From NCBI RefSeq assembly GCF_037392515.1, contig NC_090280.1, positions 28,649,118 to 28,713,117 of the forward strand: a stretch of DNA of 64,000 nt, written 5' to 3'. Positions 1-11,276 of the stretch are shown here, piece after piece; position 1 is the first letter of the stretch, and each line of letters starts with the position of its first letter. The notes beneath the pieces were generated by a model, which had not been told where the DNA came from, made no database searches, and was given only the letters and a program-made list of their open reading frames with translations. Origin of the DNA: Haliotis asinina. Taxonomy: Eukaryota; Mollusca; Gastropoda; Lepetellida; Haliotidae. The translations under genes and the position numbers were made by a program.

Positions 1-317
1 AAATAGAATGTCCCACGTCATCATGCATGTATATAATATTTCAACATTCTGTGTAACGAAATGACTTCTTATCGAACGATCAATTTTTATCTGATGTGGG
101 CATTTCGAAAGTTTCACCATTAAAATGCCATATAGTAACGAAAACAGCCAAGAAACACATTATCTGATTTTGCGTTAAGGTAAACGAGTCCTCGTTCACT
201 GTGAATGATGTAAACTATTGAATATATTTTGTCATGATGTGTAAGAGCTGCTGACGGAAAACAGATACAAACTAAATATATTCAGCTAAATATATGCATG
301 TGAATGTATGTGTGTGT

Positions 318-348
<31 letters not shown>

Positions 349-640
349 GGCAAATGTGTGAGGGTTTGTAAGATGCATGATGAATTTCGACGTAACCACA
401 CATTCATAATCTACAAAAATGCATATATCAGTGAAACAAATATGGATAGGCTTTGTATAATAGTGATCAATGTTATTTATCATAATTTTCTTTTTAACTG
501 GTCTCTCTGTGGGAACACAGTTTACAATCGCAACTAGTCCTGCAACACTTAACAAAACTGACTGGCTAAAACAGTCATGATCCGGCTGAGGGTAAATCAA
601 TTTATATGCCACTGGTGTAAGCATTGAGTCAATAATGTTT
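1..640. repeat. Duplicated 5'-flank block of the PAN-ankyrin units (copy 0)
   Basis: This non-coding block aligns by eye over most of its length with 29270-29845 and 46610-47266. Shared strings include 'gtaaacgagtcc', 'gtgaatgatgtaaa' and 'gaatatattttgtcatgatg'. In the other two copies the block lies immediately 5' of a minus-strand PAN exon. By analogy this is the 5' flank of a third unit lying off the left edge. I see no gene in it. Confidence 0.75.
307..350. repeat. (TG)n followed by a 19-base G run
   Basis: A run of TG dinucleotides (about 307-331) is followed directly by uninterrupted G (332-350). It sits inside the duplicated flank and is absent or reduced in the two paralogous copies, so it expanded locally. 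Short apparent reading frames across it are artefacts of the repeat. Confidence 0.9.
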
Positions 641-654
641 TTATGTGGAAATGT

Positions 655-960
655 GGTAATCCCTTTCAGTGGAGATTTCCCATACTATTGCTCTTAACTG
701 AGTGATAAACAATTGACACTCCAAGGCCGTTATCGATAACTCTTTATTGACCATGATCCGTTTCTGGAAGACTTCCTACTTGACACGTAGATAATTTCAC
801 ATACCACCAGCTCATAAGTAAGTATGTAGATGCTATCAGAACCGTATCTGTTATATTGTAGGGAAGTATTGTTGTTGACATTTTAGTTGACAGTGCTGTA
901 TGTCTTTGTCTGTGTTACCTCTTCAACAACATGCTCATGGCCTGGAAATGCATTGGTCTG
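655..960. repeat. Duplicated spacer block, paralogue of 53218-53530
   Basis: Strings such as 'aattgacactccaaggcc', 'ccatgatccgtttc' and 'accaccagctcataagtaag' recur in the same order at 53218-53410. At 53 kb the homologous sequence starts right after a full-length LINE and its target-site duplication, so this copy shows the empty site. Beyond 960, up to about 1127, I see nothing recognisable. Confidence 0.8.
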
Positions 961-1127
961 AACCATACACACTGGTGACATTATCAATGTGTGATGATAT
1001 CCATGTTACGATGATTCCAGCTGATGCTATGTTCAGCTAATCGATGACATCTGATTCATTAGTTGTCATTTCAGAGCGTTTTGGAGTGATAATACCCAAA
1101 ACATTTATTCATGTTCTAAATACAGAG

Positions 1128-1985
1128 TTATTTTTTTAAAAAAAATATTAAACAAAATCCGACCTCCCCATGACGGCGCAGGCTCAGCCTCTTCATCTTA
1201 ATCAAAGCGGTTGGGGTGGGGTTTTCCGTTCGATGGAAGATTGAGTATATGAGGTGCGCATGAGTATATCTTGTATGACCACTACCACATCGTCCCAAAA
1301 TGATCTCTTGAAACTGACAACCCAAGTACTTATAGCCAATGTAGGGTTTTATTATGTGTAGTTTACTTATACCTATTTGGGTGTCCCACTTCTTTTGCAT
1401 CAGATCGCGGGTGTAAGCTCTAATGCTAGCTTTGTAGTCAGAACAAGGAATAAGAATCAGTAATGTAAGGCTTAATTCTCAGCCCAAGTGGCGGAACGAG
1501 AGATTTCGTGTTATACAAATCTTCATTAAGAGGAATAAAAACATGTGGTATGCAGGATTAGGCTCAATAGAATATAACTTTGTAATATATTGTAAGGATA
1601 ATTTTATACGGCGTTGAGTAAGAGATGGTTAATCTCCCTCAACGTAGAGAAGGTCAATAGGAGAAGTTCTGAAAGACAATGACTCAGGCCTTCGTGGTGG
1701 ACAGAATCTAGCAATTTTAGGCTGCTTTTGCAGGCTCCACCATATAGGATGGAGCCATAATCAAGTTTTGAGCGGACCAGTGATTTATAGAAGTGGAGGA
1801 GGGTAGCTTGATCTCCTCCACACTTTGAATTAGAAACGACTTTTAATAAATCCAGCGCCCTCAGGCATTAAGGTTTTAGTATATTTGATATGAGAGGGAC
1901 AAGTTAAATGTGAGTCGAAAATCAGACCCAAGAACTTTGCCTCCTTAACAACGTTTATGGGAGCGCTTATGACAAGCCCGATTAC
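1128..1985 (-). pseudogene. I/Jockey-type LINE fragment: RT C-terminus plus RNase H C-terminus
   Basis: Read on the minus strand from 1985, the sequence encodes the post-catalytic RT region (motif 'VKEAKFLGLIFDSHLT', then the run corresponding to YRSLVRSKLDYGSI and GGACK). It then jumps, through an internal deletion near 1490, to the distal RNase H segment (MQKKWDTQIGISKLH, YLGCQ, GHTRYTH). Frames are broken and it ends before the zinc finger and 3' tail. It abuts an oppositely oriented copy starting at about 1986. Confidence 0.75.
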
Positions 1986-2419
1986 TTATACCTGAAACTG
2001 CTGAACGTCCATCTTATGCCTCAGCAGCCAAAAAGGTGACCACGTCTGTTCCTTCTCAAACTCATTTAACTTGGGTCACATCGGAACATCCGAAATCCCT
2101 TTCCAAAACAGTGCTGATTTAAATAGCAGCTCCGGATGCAAAACAGCCATCATTAAAACCAACAGGAAGAACATCTTCTACACAAACAGAATGACATCAA
2201 ATGTAATTGTCAAAGTGTACCAAAGGAGATATTAAGAACAAGTAGAGTCAGTCAGATAGATTGCGAGGACACTAGAAGACACTGTGCTACTTGAGAATAT
2301 GGATACTAAAGTATCCACACGAGTGAGCGCTAGTGGCCATACATGTTTAGTGGTCACTCACCGAAAAGGAAAGTGAGAGCAGTATCTCCTGTTACTGCTC
2401 CTTAGATATTTAAACCACC

Positions 2420-3440
2420 ATGGGTTATTCACCTAATCCATTACAATGGAATAGCAGAGGACTTAAAAATAACTTAAATGAAGTACAGGTGTTGGTTCAA
2501 GATGTTAAACCGTCAGCACTATGTCTCCAAGAGATTTATCTCAAACACACGGATACATTTGATTTAAGGCAGTATTGTTCGTTTTCTCCTCCAGGGAATA
2601 AAGCGACCAGAGGTTCAACTATATTAGTTAGACAGAATATCATTCATAGCGCTGTTCACCTGAATACAAATCTCCATGCCATTCGCCTCAGCTTGCACAT
2701 TGCGATTACTCTATGCTCTTTGTACATTCCATCCTCGTCTGCTCTTCGACAAACTGATCTTCAGAATCTATATGATCAGCTACCCAAACTCTGTATTATC
2801 ATGGGCGATTGCAATGCGCACAACACTCTATGGGGAAGTACAATGACAAACAATTTAGGCAACATTATTGAGGATGTTATATCTGATAATAGCTTATGTG
2901 TTTTAATGACGAATCAAACACCTATTTACATCCTGGTACATGGCCCTATTCTGCACTTGATCTGTCAATCGCTGATTCGAATGTCCACAACGAATTTTAC
3001 TAGTCTGTTCATAACGACCTTTGCGGAAGTGACCACTTCCCAACTGTCCCAAGAGTTTTCAAACCGGACGATGACCCATCTTTATCGCGGTGGAATTTTA
3101 ATAGGGCAAATGGGTCTTTGTATGAAACACTGTGTGCAAATTAATACTGGAAACTGTTATCAATATATCAAACCCGATAGAGTTCTGTTCTCCTCAGTTA
3201 AATGAAATTGCTGACCAGTCTGTTCTTCACATCCTCACATCCGTAAATCGTGCTTCAATAACGAATGTAAACAGACCAGAAAGTGTAGGAAGAAAGCTGA
3301 AGTGTATTTTCGCCGACACGCTACCGTACATAATCTAGATAAAGTAGAAATTTTCAATGCCAAGGCTTTCAATTAAGACAAGCGTCAGTCGTGGAGAAAT
3401 TACATTAGTAAAACAAAGTCACTCACGCCAATGACAAAAG
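2420..3440 (+). pseudogene. ORF2 N-terminus: APE-type endonuclease remnant (E1)
   Basis: The frame opens with an ATG at 2420 and shows the usual endonuclease order of this family: LQWNSRGL near the N-terminus, then LQEIYLK (catalytic Glu), LCSLYIPSSS, and MGDCNAHNTLWGS (Asp/Asn site). After about residue 165 the frame slips; the SDHFPT-like block is present around 3030 in another frame. In the family this domain nicks target DNA to prime reverse transcription. Here it is dead through frameshifts and stops. The ATG directly preceding the domain is notable because several other copies have none there. Confidence 0.8.
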
Positions 3441-4166
3441 GTGTGGAACATGATTCAAAGAATAGAGGGCAAAGGTTCTAAATCTACTGTTCATCATCTA
3501 AAGAATGGTGATCATTTATTAACTAACAAAACTGACATTGCAAATAAACTTGGTGAAACCCCTGCCAAGCATTCATCTTCATCCAGTTACGTCCATGAGT
3601 TTCAAAAGTTTCAGAAACAACAGGAGAAGAGATTAAATTTTAACACAGACAACGGTGAGGATTATAATGATTTATTTTCAATACATGAGCTAAATACCGC
3701 CCTTGAGCAAACTCTTGATACATCAACAGGGGCTGACAATATACACTATCAACTCCTGAGGCATTTGCCCAAATCGTGGATATGTTACTATTTTTTTTTT
3801 CATTCAATATGGACATTAGGGAAATTTCCATCTTCCTGGCATAATGTCATTGTAGTCCCAACACCAAAACCTGGAAGGGATCATACGAATCCGTCGAATA
3901 TTACAGACCAATATCTCTCACTAGCTGTGTCTGTAAAACCTTATCACAAATATTCAATGTGATTTCAGGAAAAATCGTAGTATCATTGATCATCTGGTAC
4001 GACTAGTGTCCTTCGGTAAAAATGCTCTACTAAATCAACAACATGTAGTATCACTCTTCTTTGAGAAAGCTTATGATACCACCTGGAAGCATGGCATTTT
4101 AAAGGAGTTACATGACTTTGGTTTAAAGTGTTGTTTACCTCTTTTTATATCACAGTTGTTAAAAGA
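3441..4166 (+). pseudogene. ORF2 reverse transcriptase, 5' part (E1)
   Basis: Fragments in two frames match the linker and RT fingers/palm of the sibling copies: VWNMIQRIEGKG, ANKLGETPAKHSSSSSYV, STGADNIHYQLLRHLP, PTPKPGRDH, then motif A (FFEKAYDTTWKHGIL at about 4055). The NYRPIS block is disrupted. The coding sequence stops at 4166 where a DNA transposon is inserted and resumes at 6078. Confidence 0.8.
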
Positions 4167-6069
4167 AGGTCACATATACTCTAATAGGGTACAAACGCAA
4201 AATCACTTGCTGACATCGTTGTAAATGAAACCCCGTCATTAAAAATGCTCATTTCGAATTTTAATTACCTTAAATCGACCTTTTTGTCAACAGTGCAAAA
4301 TTCTTAACCGCAAACGAAATTTCAACCAATCAGAGCGGCGCGTCTCCGTGACGTAATAGTGGGTATAGAAATGAGCGTTTGTGCAGTATTCATCTACATT
4401 TCAGGGGTTGAACTATTTCGTTTTGTACAAACCTGAAATCGCGAAAACTGTTGAGAAAAATGAAAGCTATATGTTCTCACAATCTACTATCATTTAGTTT
4501 TGTCCCCTGCTTTGCCTAGTTTTCGAGTTACAACCCTTGTTTTCATAGACGATTCTGTCAAAATCACTTGGTGTCGCTATACCTACACGTTTTTTGTCTT
4601 CATTCACTTGATGCTCAGTTAATGAATTTATAACAGGTATAATTAGTGGTGACGCCACTTAGATTACCCGACAAAGGCCCCCGGTTGGCATTTCTTTTGT
4701 CTTGATCGATCAAAGGATTAACCGATAACACGCTGATTGATTAATTAGTTTTATGGGGATTTAAATGGGGGATTTGTCAAAAGGTAGTGTTTATTTATGT
4801 ACATTTAGTAATCTTTACTGAATACACTCTGTCGTGTCTGTGTCTGTAAAACAACGCCCTTCTTTCAAAGGATTAACCGCCAATACATTGATTGATTGCT
4901 CATTAATTATAGGCTAAATAACTTTTCAAAAAGAATGACGCACATTATGCAATTAGTTGCCAGGTGTGCTATCTTGGGTAACCAATGAAACTATACAGCA
5001 ATGTGAAAAACCTGAAACGATACATCACGTTTTCGAATTAGACTGTTAAAAGACACATCACTGGGGAAATCTGCAGTTGAATTATATATCACTTGTTTTT
5101 GTGGATATTGATGGATACATTCCTCGAAGAAGGTAACAGCCTGACATTGCTCCTTTGACTTTAATTTTAATATTTCCATTTGTTTTTAATACGCTGTCGC
5201 AGCTTTCAGCAGAATCATTGTTTTCGTCGTTAAGTGTATTGATGCAGACGACATACACTAGGGTGTGGGTGCGAATTATGATTCATATAGGAAAACTATG
5301 AAATGTCTACATATTACATTCCTGTTATACATTCGCAGATCGCTTCTTTCTATTAAGTTTCAAAATGCATACAAGTATGATTATAAAGTAATTAGGATTT
5401 TGAGACTAAATATAAAGACGTATATTGACAAGTGTCTACATACTGGTGAGTGAACGTTACGAACCAAGTAAATTTAGCAAGTGAAGAAATTTATCGCGCA
5501 GTATTTTCACTTCGACCCCGACCGCGCTTAGGTTATGTTACAGGTTGTGTCATGCAAACTCCTTTCGGGAATGATTCAAATACATATTTATGTAGTTTTG
5601 ATTTTCTAACTTGATGAGAACAAACCATACATAATCTCATTAATTCAAATGGATTTGACTTCACGATTTTCAAAAATGGCGGCGCCCGGTCTTAGGATGA
5701 ATGCTATTTAAGTTTCTTTTTCTTTTTTTTTTACTACTGATAGTAAACTATGTATTTTATTGATGGACGTTAGGATTTTACATGACATTGCTTATAACAT
5801 AACAATTTCACTCTTGCTAGTTAGGTGGAGGTCAATATACAGTGACGTCTATGACGTCACTGTAGGGCTCTGGTGACAGAGTTACGTAACCTGTCTGCGG
5901 TTTCGTTTGTGGGCGGGAGAGAAGCAGACGGCTTTTTAGCAACTTTTAAGCGTTTGGTATTAATTAACCACAAGTTTTTTAAAAAGAAAATGGTGTTTCG
6001 TTTATGACTAACCAAAGGTCTGTCATATGCGGTGATAAAAAGAGTACCAAAATTGAGTTTAGTGGGCCT
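4167..6069. mobile_element. Non-autonomous DNA transposon nested in LINE E1, 8-bp TSD
   Basis: The RT reading is interrupted exactly between two copies of TTAAAAGA (4159-4166 and 6070-6077). Removing the insert and one copy restores the sequence seen in sibling LINEs (…TTAAAAGACAGACA…). The insert begins AGGTCACATATACTC and its other end, reverse-complemented, begins AGGCCCACTAAACTC, an imperfect inverted repeat of about 15 bp. The interior is AT-rich with no recognisable transposase, only two unrelated frames of about 60 codons. An 8-bp TSD suggests hAT- or P-like mobilisation; a TTAA-targeting family is an alternative since the TSD starts TTAA. Confidence 0.75.
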
Positions 6070-6077
6070 TTAAAAGA

Positions 6078-6850
6078 CAGACAGTTTGAAGTCTGAGTGA
6101 GTTCAACCCTGTCTGACCATTATAATCAGGATCAGGGTGTCCCACAAGGCAATATAGTTTGTCTGTAACACTTTTAGTATCAGGATAAACAATTTACCGA
6201 AGGATTTAAATGATTCAGTCGATGGGTCACTTATTGTGGATTAATATTTTTTGTCGAGGTAAAAATATGCGTATTATTGAACGGCAACTACAAACTGTGC
6301 TTAAACAAAATAAATGGTGTCTTGAAAACGGATTTAAATTTCCTAAATCGAAAACCAATTCTATACAGTAGAAAATACAAACCGCATAAAGACCCAGAAC
6401 TGTTTATAAATGACACTTCCATCAAAGTTGTTAAGGAGGCTAAGTTCTTGGGTCTGATTTTCGACTCACATTTAACTTTTCGCCCTATATGAAATCTGCT
6501 AAAAACTAAATGGATTTAGTAAAAGTCGTTTCTAATTCAAAGTGGGGAGAAGATCAAGCTACCCTCATCTACCTATATAGATCACTGATCAGCTCAAAAC
6601 TTGATTATGGCTCCATCCTATATGGTGGAGCCTGCAAAAGCAGCCTAAAATTGCTAGCTTCTGTCCACCACGAAGGCCTTGTCTTGGGTCTTTCAGAACT
6701 TCACCTTTTGACAGTCGAAGCAGATGAACCCTCTCTTAACCTCTCTCGCAGTATAAAATATTCCTTACAATATATTACAAAGTTACATTCTAACGAGTCT
6801 AATCCTGCCTTTCATTATGTCTTTAATCATCTTTATGAGGGTTTGTATGA
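6078..6850 (+). pseudogene. ORF2 reverse transcriptase, 3' part (E1)
   Basis: Reading resumes with the segment before motif B (DHYNQDQGVPQG at about 6118) and continues with a damaged catalytic loop near 6235: the family's FVDD reads IVD followed by a stop. Further on come the PHKDPELF and KEAKFLGLIFDSHLTF segments and the thumb (YRSLISSKLDYGSILYGGACKSSLKLL). Frameshifts lie near 6492. The enzyme is non-functional. At about 6850 the RT C-terminus joins the distal RNase H through an internal deletion. Confidence 0.8.
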
Positions 6851-7405
6851 CAAAAAGTCTTCTACTGGCCAATACAACATCGTCCTTTGTTGGTTACCCA
6901 GTCACGTTGGCATTTCTGGGAATACAATGGCCGATCATGCTGCTAAGGCAGCACTCAACAAATCTGTGACACCACTTCTTATTCCTTATTCTGACTACAA
7001 AGCTAGGATTAGAGCTTACACACTTGATATGACGCAGTAGGTATCAATAAACTACATGAAATAAAACCCTACATTCGTTATACCTAGTTGGGCTGTCACT
7101 CCAGATTTTGCGGCGATGTGGTCATTTCAGATTTGAAGAGGTCAACAATCGACGAAGTTGTATTGGCCATACAAGATATACACATGCATACCTGTTAGAA
7201 GGTGATGATCGTCCGTTTTGTATCCCTTGTGATGAACGAGTCATGGTCAAGCATATCCTGCTATATCCTGCTTGATTGTCTTGAATTCTCATTCACAAGG
7301 GATAAATATTTCAATGTCAAAACTGACAAGGATCTTTTTACCACTGTAAGTTCTCATTTCATCATTGGTTTTGCAAAGGAAATGGATTTCATGGTTGAAT
7401 TTTGA
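6851..7405 (+). pseudogene. ORF2 RNase H (distal half) and C-terminal zinc finger remnant (E1)
   Basis: Only the last catalytic segment remains (LCWLPSHVGISGNTMADHAAKAA), followed by the family-specific tail (SVTPLLIPYSDYKA) and a scrambled CCHC region with FCIPCDERVMVKH-type residues at about 7210-7270. The proximal residues (TDGSK, EAN, SDS) are deleted. A short duplication ('catatcctgctatatcctgct') at about 7250 breaks the finger. Confidence 0.75.
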
Positions 7406-7925
7406 GCAATATGATTCTGTAGATAGATGTATTTTAATGATTGGTAGTTTAGATTAGTGGCTGTACCCTCAAAGGGGGTTTAAGTATTGTACAATTATTG
7501 TCCTTCTGAGAGGGAACGTAAGTCCCAACGCATTTGATGTATAATTAAAGTCTACCAGGTTTTTAATTCTGTTATTCATGTTTTTTTTATTTTTGACTAG
7601 CATTTCATATACTTGCCAGCGGCTGAAGGGATGACAACTAGGGTCCATGGAGGTAGCAAAGGTACTGTAAGTTCCCATGGTCCCAAGTATGGTCATTTAT
7701 CTTCAGGCGCTGGCGACGTATAGCCTGTTTTTTTTATTGTTTTGTCCAAATACTGATATCAGTTTTAACTTTCCACGCTAGGTTTAATGATACTTGTGAT
7801 ATTCTAGTTTTACTGTCCTTAGTCGACAGGTTTTTATATGTTTTCTTTTTAATGTTAAATGTTCTCGTCACGATATGGTTGAAATACTGCCGATGTGACG
7901 TTAAGTATTAACTCACCCACCCACT
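7406..7925 (+). repeat. LINE 3' UTR and conserved tail of E1
   Basis: The segment contains the landmarks found at every 3' end of this family: 'gtggctgtaccctcaaaggggg', an AGGGTCCATG segment, CTTAGTCGACAGGTTTTTA, and the terminal block GTCACGATATGG … GCCGATGTGACGTTAA … TTAACTCACCCACCCACTT. The last stretch is a degenerate (ACTC)n tail. Confidence 0.85.
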
Positions 7926-8230
7926 TGATCACAATAGTCACAATCCGACAGAGGCCGTGGTCTCTTCACATCAGACTTGTCTTTCTCCCATTTCCTTCTA
8001 ACTTGGGGTATTCCAGGAGGACCCACTTGGGACTTTTCGGGACTCCAGTTTCGTCTGTGTTTTTGCAAATCAGAAGGATCTTGAAACATGAATCCACAGT
8101 CATCACAAGATGGCATGGCTGAGAGCTGTTCTTTACACGTCTGCTCACGATGAACGTCAATTCGGACTGAATCGTCATAACGTGGAGGCTTCCTTTTAAA
8201 CTGAACTACAAAGTCGCAAATGGGGCGGTG
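7913..8230 (-). pseudogene. Fragment with one C2HC-like zinc finger, unknown protein
   Basis: Between two LINE 3' ends lies an open minus-strand stretch of about 100 codons. It shows CDDCGFMFQDPSDLQKH followed by RRNWSPE, a classical finger spacing in which the usual final Cys of an H-x4-W-C-P variant reads Ser. A basic Lys/Arg-rich segment and a second CxxC (CDYC) follow. There is no clear start codon; an upstream TAA lies near 8240. It could be a host exon or part of an unrecognised element. It has no paralogue elsewhere in the window. Confidence 0.35.
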
Positions 8231-8372
8231 TTTGGGGTTTTAGATCAACCAGCAAACGCCCATAAAGCTTCTGGGTAGCGTTTGAAACTCGTACATGAAA
8301 ATGTCTGTGTTACCCGGATACATTTGCCTTGTCAAAGTCACGATGGGCTGTGTACCAATAGGGTTGTTTAAC

Positions 8373-8703
8373 AGTGAGTGAGTGAGTGAGTGAGTTAATA
8401 TTTATCGTCACATCGGCAATATTGCATCCATATCGTGACGAGAACAAGTAATGATGACATTGTAAAATGAACAAATATAAGAAACGAAAACCCTGTTGAC
8501 AAAGAACAGTAAAACCACTAATATATATCACAGATATCCATTTAAGAGTAGTAATTGAATCTAAAACAGTTTAACTATAGTGGACAATACAATATCAAAA
8601 TGGGCTATAGATTGCCAACAACTAAAGGTAGATCACCACACTAGGGACCATGGGGACTTAATTACTTTTGCTACCTGCATGCATCCTAGCTGGATTTACA
8701 CCA
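8373..8703 (-). repeat. LINE 3' tail of E2
   Basis: On the plus strand it begins GTGAGTGAGTGAGTGAG and continues through the family tail (CGTCACATCGGCAATATTGC, TATCGTGACGAGAACA, GGACCATGGGGACTTA). It is fused near 8703 to the distal RNase H coding region, so the proximal 3' UTR is deleted. Confidence 0.85.
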
Positions 8704-9540
8704 GACCAGATATTTATCCCTTGTGAAGGAATATTCGACACAGTCAAGCAAGATATGCTTGACCGTGATTATTTCATCACAAGGGATGCAGAACGGAGGA
8801 TCCTCACCTTTCAACGTGTATTCATGAGTATATCTCGTATGGCCAATACGACATCACCGCATGATGACCTCTTCAGATCTGGACTGACAACCCAAGTAGC
8901 TATAACCAACATAAGGTTTTATTTCATGTAATTTATTTATGCCCACTTGGGTATCCCACTTCTTTTGCATCAGATCACGGATATAAGATCTAATGTAAGC
9001 TTTATAATCAGTGTATAGAATAAGAAGTGGTGTCACAGATTTGTTGAGTGCTGCCTTGGAAGCAAGATCGGCCATTGCGTTACCCGAAATGCCCACATGG
9101 CTTGGTAACCAACAGAAGACGATGTCGTATAGGCCAGTAGCAAGAGTGTTATACAATTCAATAATTTCAATTAAAAGTGGATGTTGACAAGAAATATTTT
9201 TAATAGCCTGAAGGCAAGATAGAGAGTCTGAAAAGATTATATACAGTTTATGTTTGGGGTGTCTTTGAATATATTTCAGAGCCGTTAGTATGGCGTTTGC
9301 TTCAGCTGTAAAAATAGAACTGTTGTCTGGTAATCTAGAAGATATTGTTCGCGATCCAATGACAGTGGCACAAGCCACTGCGCTACTGTCCTTGGACCCA
9401 TCTGTAAATAAGGATTTATAATTGCTATATTTATGTTTCAGTTGATTATATTCTTGTTTGTATTGTAATTCATTAGTTTCTGACTTTTTAAATGTGGTCA
9501 GTGTTAGGTCCATTTGAGGCCTGACCAACTGCCAAGGAGG
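8704..9540 (-). pseudogene. ORF2 RNase H domain (E2)
   Basis: The frame from 9528 to 8854 preserves all four acidic positions of a type-I RNase H: TDGSK (Asp), the Glu of TAEANAILTALKY, the Asp of FSDSLSCLQ, and the Asp of SHVGISGNAMADLASK. The family-specific tail (SVTPLLI, MQKKWDTQVGINKLHEIKP, YLGCQSR) follows. The frame then breaks, so the C-terminal CCHC finger at about 8704-8850 is only recognisable in pieces. In this LINE class the domain degrades the RNA template after first-strand synthesis. This is the best preserved RNase H in the window. Confidence 0.85.
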
Positions 9541-11255
9541 AGAAGAAAGAAGACGGGAAGGAGCTATGTTCTCCAGTTCAATGCCGGCCGAAGAAAGAAA
9601 TGGTTTATTTCTATCTCCTAGAGACGGGACAAGGGAAGATTTCTTGTTGTATGAATCCTCAGAAAGGGGATTGAAAACACAGTTATAGGCAGGGTTAGAT
9701 TCATTAGAGTATAATTTAGTAGTGTATTGTAAAGCTAATTTTATACGGCGCTGCTCAAGAGATGGTTCATCAGCCTCAACGTAAAGGCTTTCAACGGGTG
9801 AAGTTCGAAAACACCAAAGACAAAGTCGTAAACCTTGGTGATGGACAGAATCAAGACGTTTGAGGTTGCTTTTTCAGGCTCCACTATATACAATGGAGCC
9901 ATAATCAAGCTTTGAACGGACCAGTGATCTGCAGAGGTGAAGGAGGGTAGCTTGGTCCCCTCCCCATTTTGATTATTTTTACTAATCAATTTTTTTTATT
10001 AAATCCAGAGCCTTCAAGCATTTATTTTTAAATATGCGGAAGAAAAGTTAAATGTGAGTCGAAAATTATACCCAAGAACTTAGCCTCCTTGCCCACTTTG
10101 ATGGGAGTGCCATTTTGAAACAGTTCTGGGTCCTTATGTGGCTTATATTTTCTACAGAAGTGTAGACAATTAGTTTTTGACTGGGAAAATATAAAACCAT
10201 TTTCGAGACACCATTTGTTTACTTTAGTTAAACATAACTGTAGTTGTCGTTCAATAGTGTGCATATTTGTACCACGACAAGAAATATTAAAATCATCCAC
10301 GAAAAGTGATCCATCTATTGAATCAATTAAAACTGTGGATAAACTGTGGATCTTAATACTAAACAGTATGACAGACAAAATACTGCCTTGTGGGACACCC
10401 TGATCCTGATTATAATGGTCCGACAAGGTTGAACCCACTCGAACTTGAAATTGTCTATCGTTTTAAAAGTTTGATATAAATTGAGGCAAACGACCCCTTA
10501 ATCCAAAATAATGTAAGTCTCTTAAAATGCCATATTTCCACGTCGTATCGTATGCTTTTTCCAGATCGAAAAAGATCGACACTGCATGTTGTTTATTAAT
10601 GATGGCATTTTTAACAAAAGATTCTAAACGTACTAAATGATCAATGGTACTTCTGTTTTTTACGGAAACCACATTGTATATCAGTTATAAGGTTGTTGGT
10701 TTCCAAGTACCAAACTAATCGGTTATTGATCATGCGTTCTATGGATTTGCAAACACAGCTAGTGAGTGAAATTGGTCGATAATTTGAAGGATCGGTATGA
10801 TCACGTCCGGGTTTAGGAATTGGAACGATTATAGCCTCACGCCATGAAGAAGGAAATTCACCAGATGTCCAGATAGTATCGAAGGTGTTTAAAAGTGTCT
10901 CTAAACAGGATTCTGGCAAGTGTTTGAGGAGTTGATAATGTATGTTATCAGCTCCTGTAGCAGTATCGTGAGCTTGGTCAAGAGCTTCATGAAGTTCGTG
11001 AATAGAAAATAACTCATTATAGTCTTCTCCATTATCGGTGTTGAAATGAATAGGTTTCCTTTCTTCTTCTTGTTGATATTTTTGAAATTTAGGTACATAG
11101 TTAGAGGAGGAAGAGTGCTTAGCCAAAGTTTCACCTAATTTATTAGCAATATCTAAAGGAGCTGTTAATACTTTATTTTCCTTCTTAAGGTGGTGGATGC
11201 CAGGTTGAGAGCCTTTACCTTTGATTTTTTGGACCATATTCCATACATTGGACAT
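9541..11255 (-). pseudogene. ORF2 reverse transcriptase (E2)
   Basis: Segments in several frames give the full RT order. The linker/N-terminus (VWNMVQKIKGKGSQ, ANKLGETLAKHSSSS) is followed by TGADNIHYQLLKHLPESCLE, IPKPGRDHTDPSNYRPISL and QCGFRK. Then come motif A (FFDLEKAYDTTWKYGIL at about 10540-10590), motif B (GVPQGSILSVILF at about 10370-10400), and motif C LFVDDFNIS with both Asp present (about 10290-10310). The KYKPHKDPELF and VGKEAKFLGIIFDSH segments and a decayed thumb (9741-9989) follow. Frameshifts near 10660, 10450 and 10020 make it non-functional. Confidence 0.85.
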
Positions 11256-11276
11256 GAGCGTACGTGAATTGATTTT

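Larger units (their letters stand above)
1986..7925 (+). mobile_element. LINE copy E1 (I/Jockey superfamily), 5'-truncated, split by a DNA transposon
   Basis: The copy runs from a decayed ORF1 C-terminus (about 1995-2405), through ORF2 endonuclease (2420-3440), RT part 1 (3441-4166), a 1.9-kb insertion (4167-6069), RT part 2 (6078-6850) and the distal RNase H (6851-7405), to the family 3' tail ending in an (ACTC)n-like run near 7925. Frames are heavily disrupted and the proximal half of RNase H is deleted. It is old and inactive. No target-site duplication was found. Confidence 0.85.

Noticed and set aside
286..624. Minus-strand 112-codon frame across the TG/G run
   Set aside because: The His/Pro-rich stretch is encoded by the microsatellite; flanking residues are not conserved in the two paralogous blocks.
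4167..6069. Possibility that the insert in E1 is a host gene or a second LINE
   Set aside because: No coding similarity, and the precise 8-bp duplication with inverted ends fits a DNA transposon.
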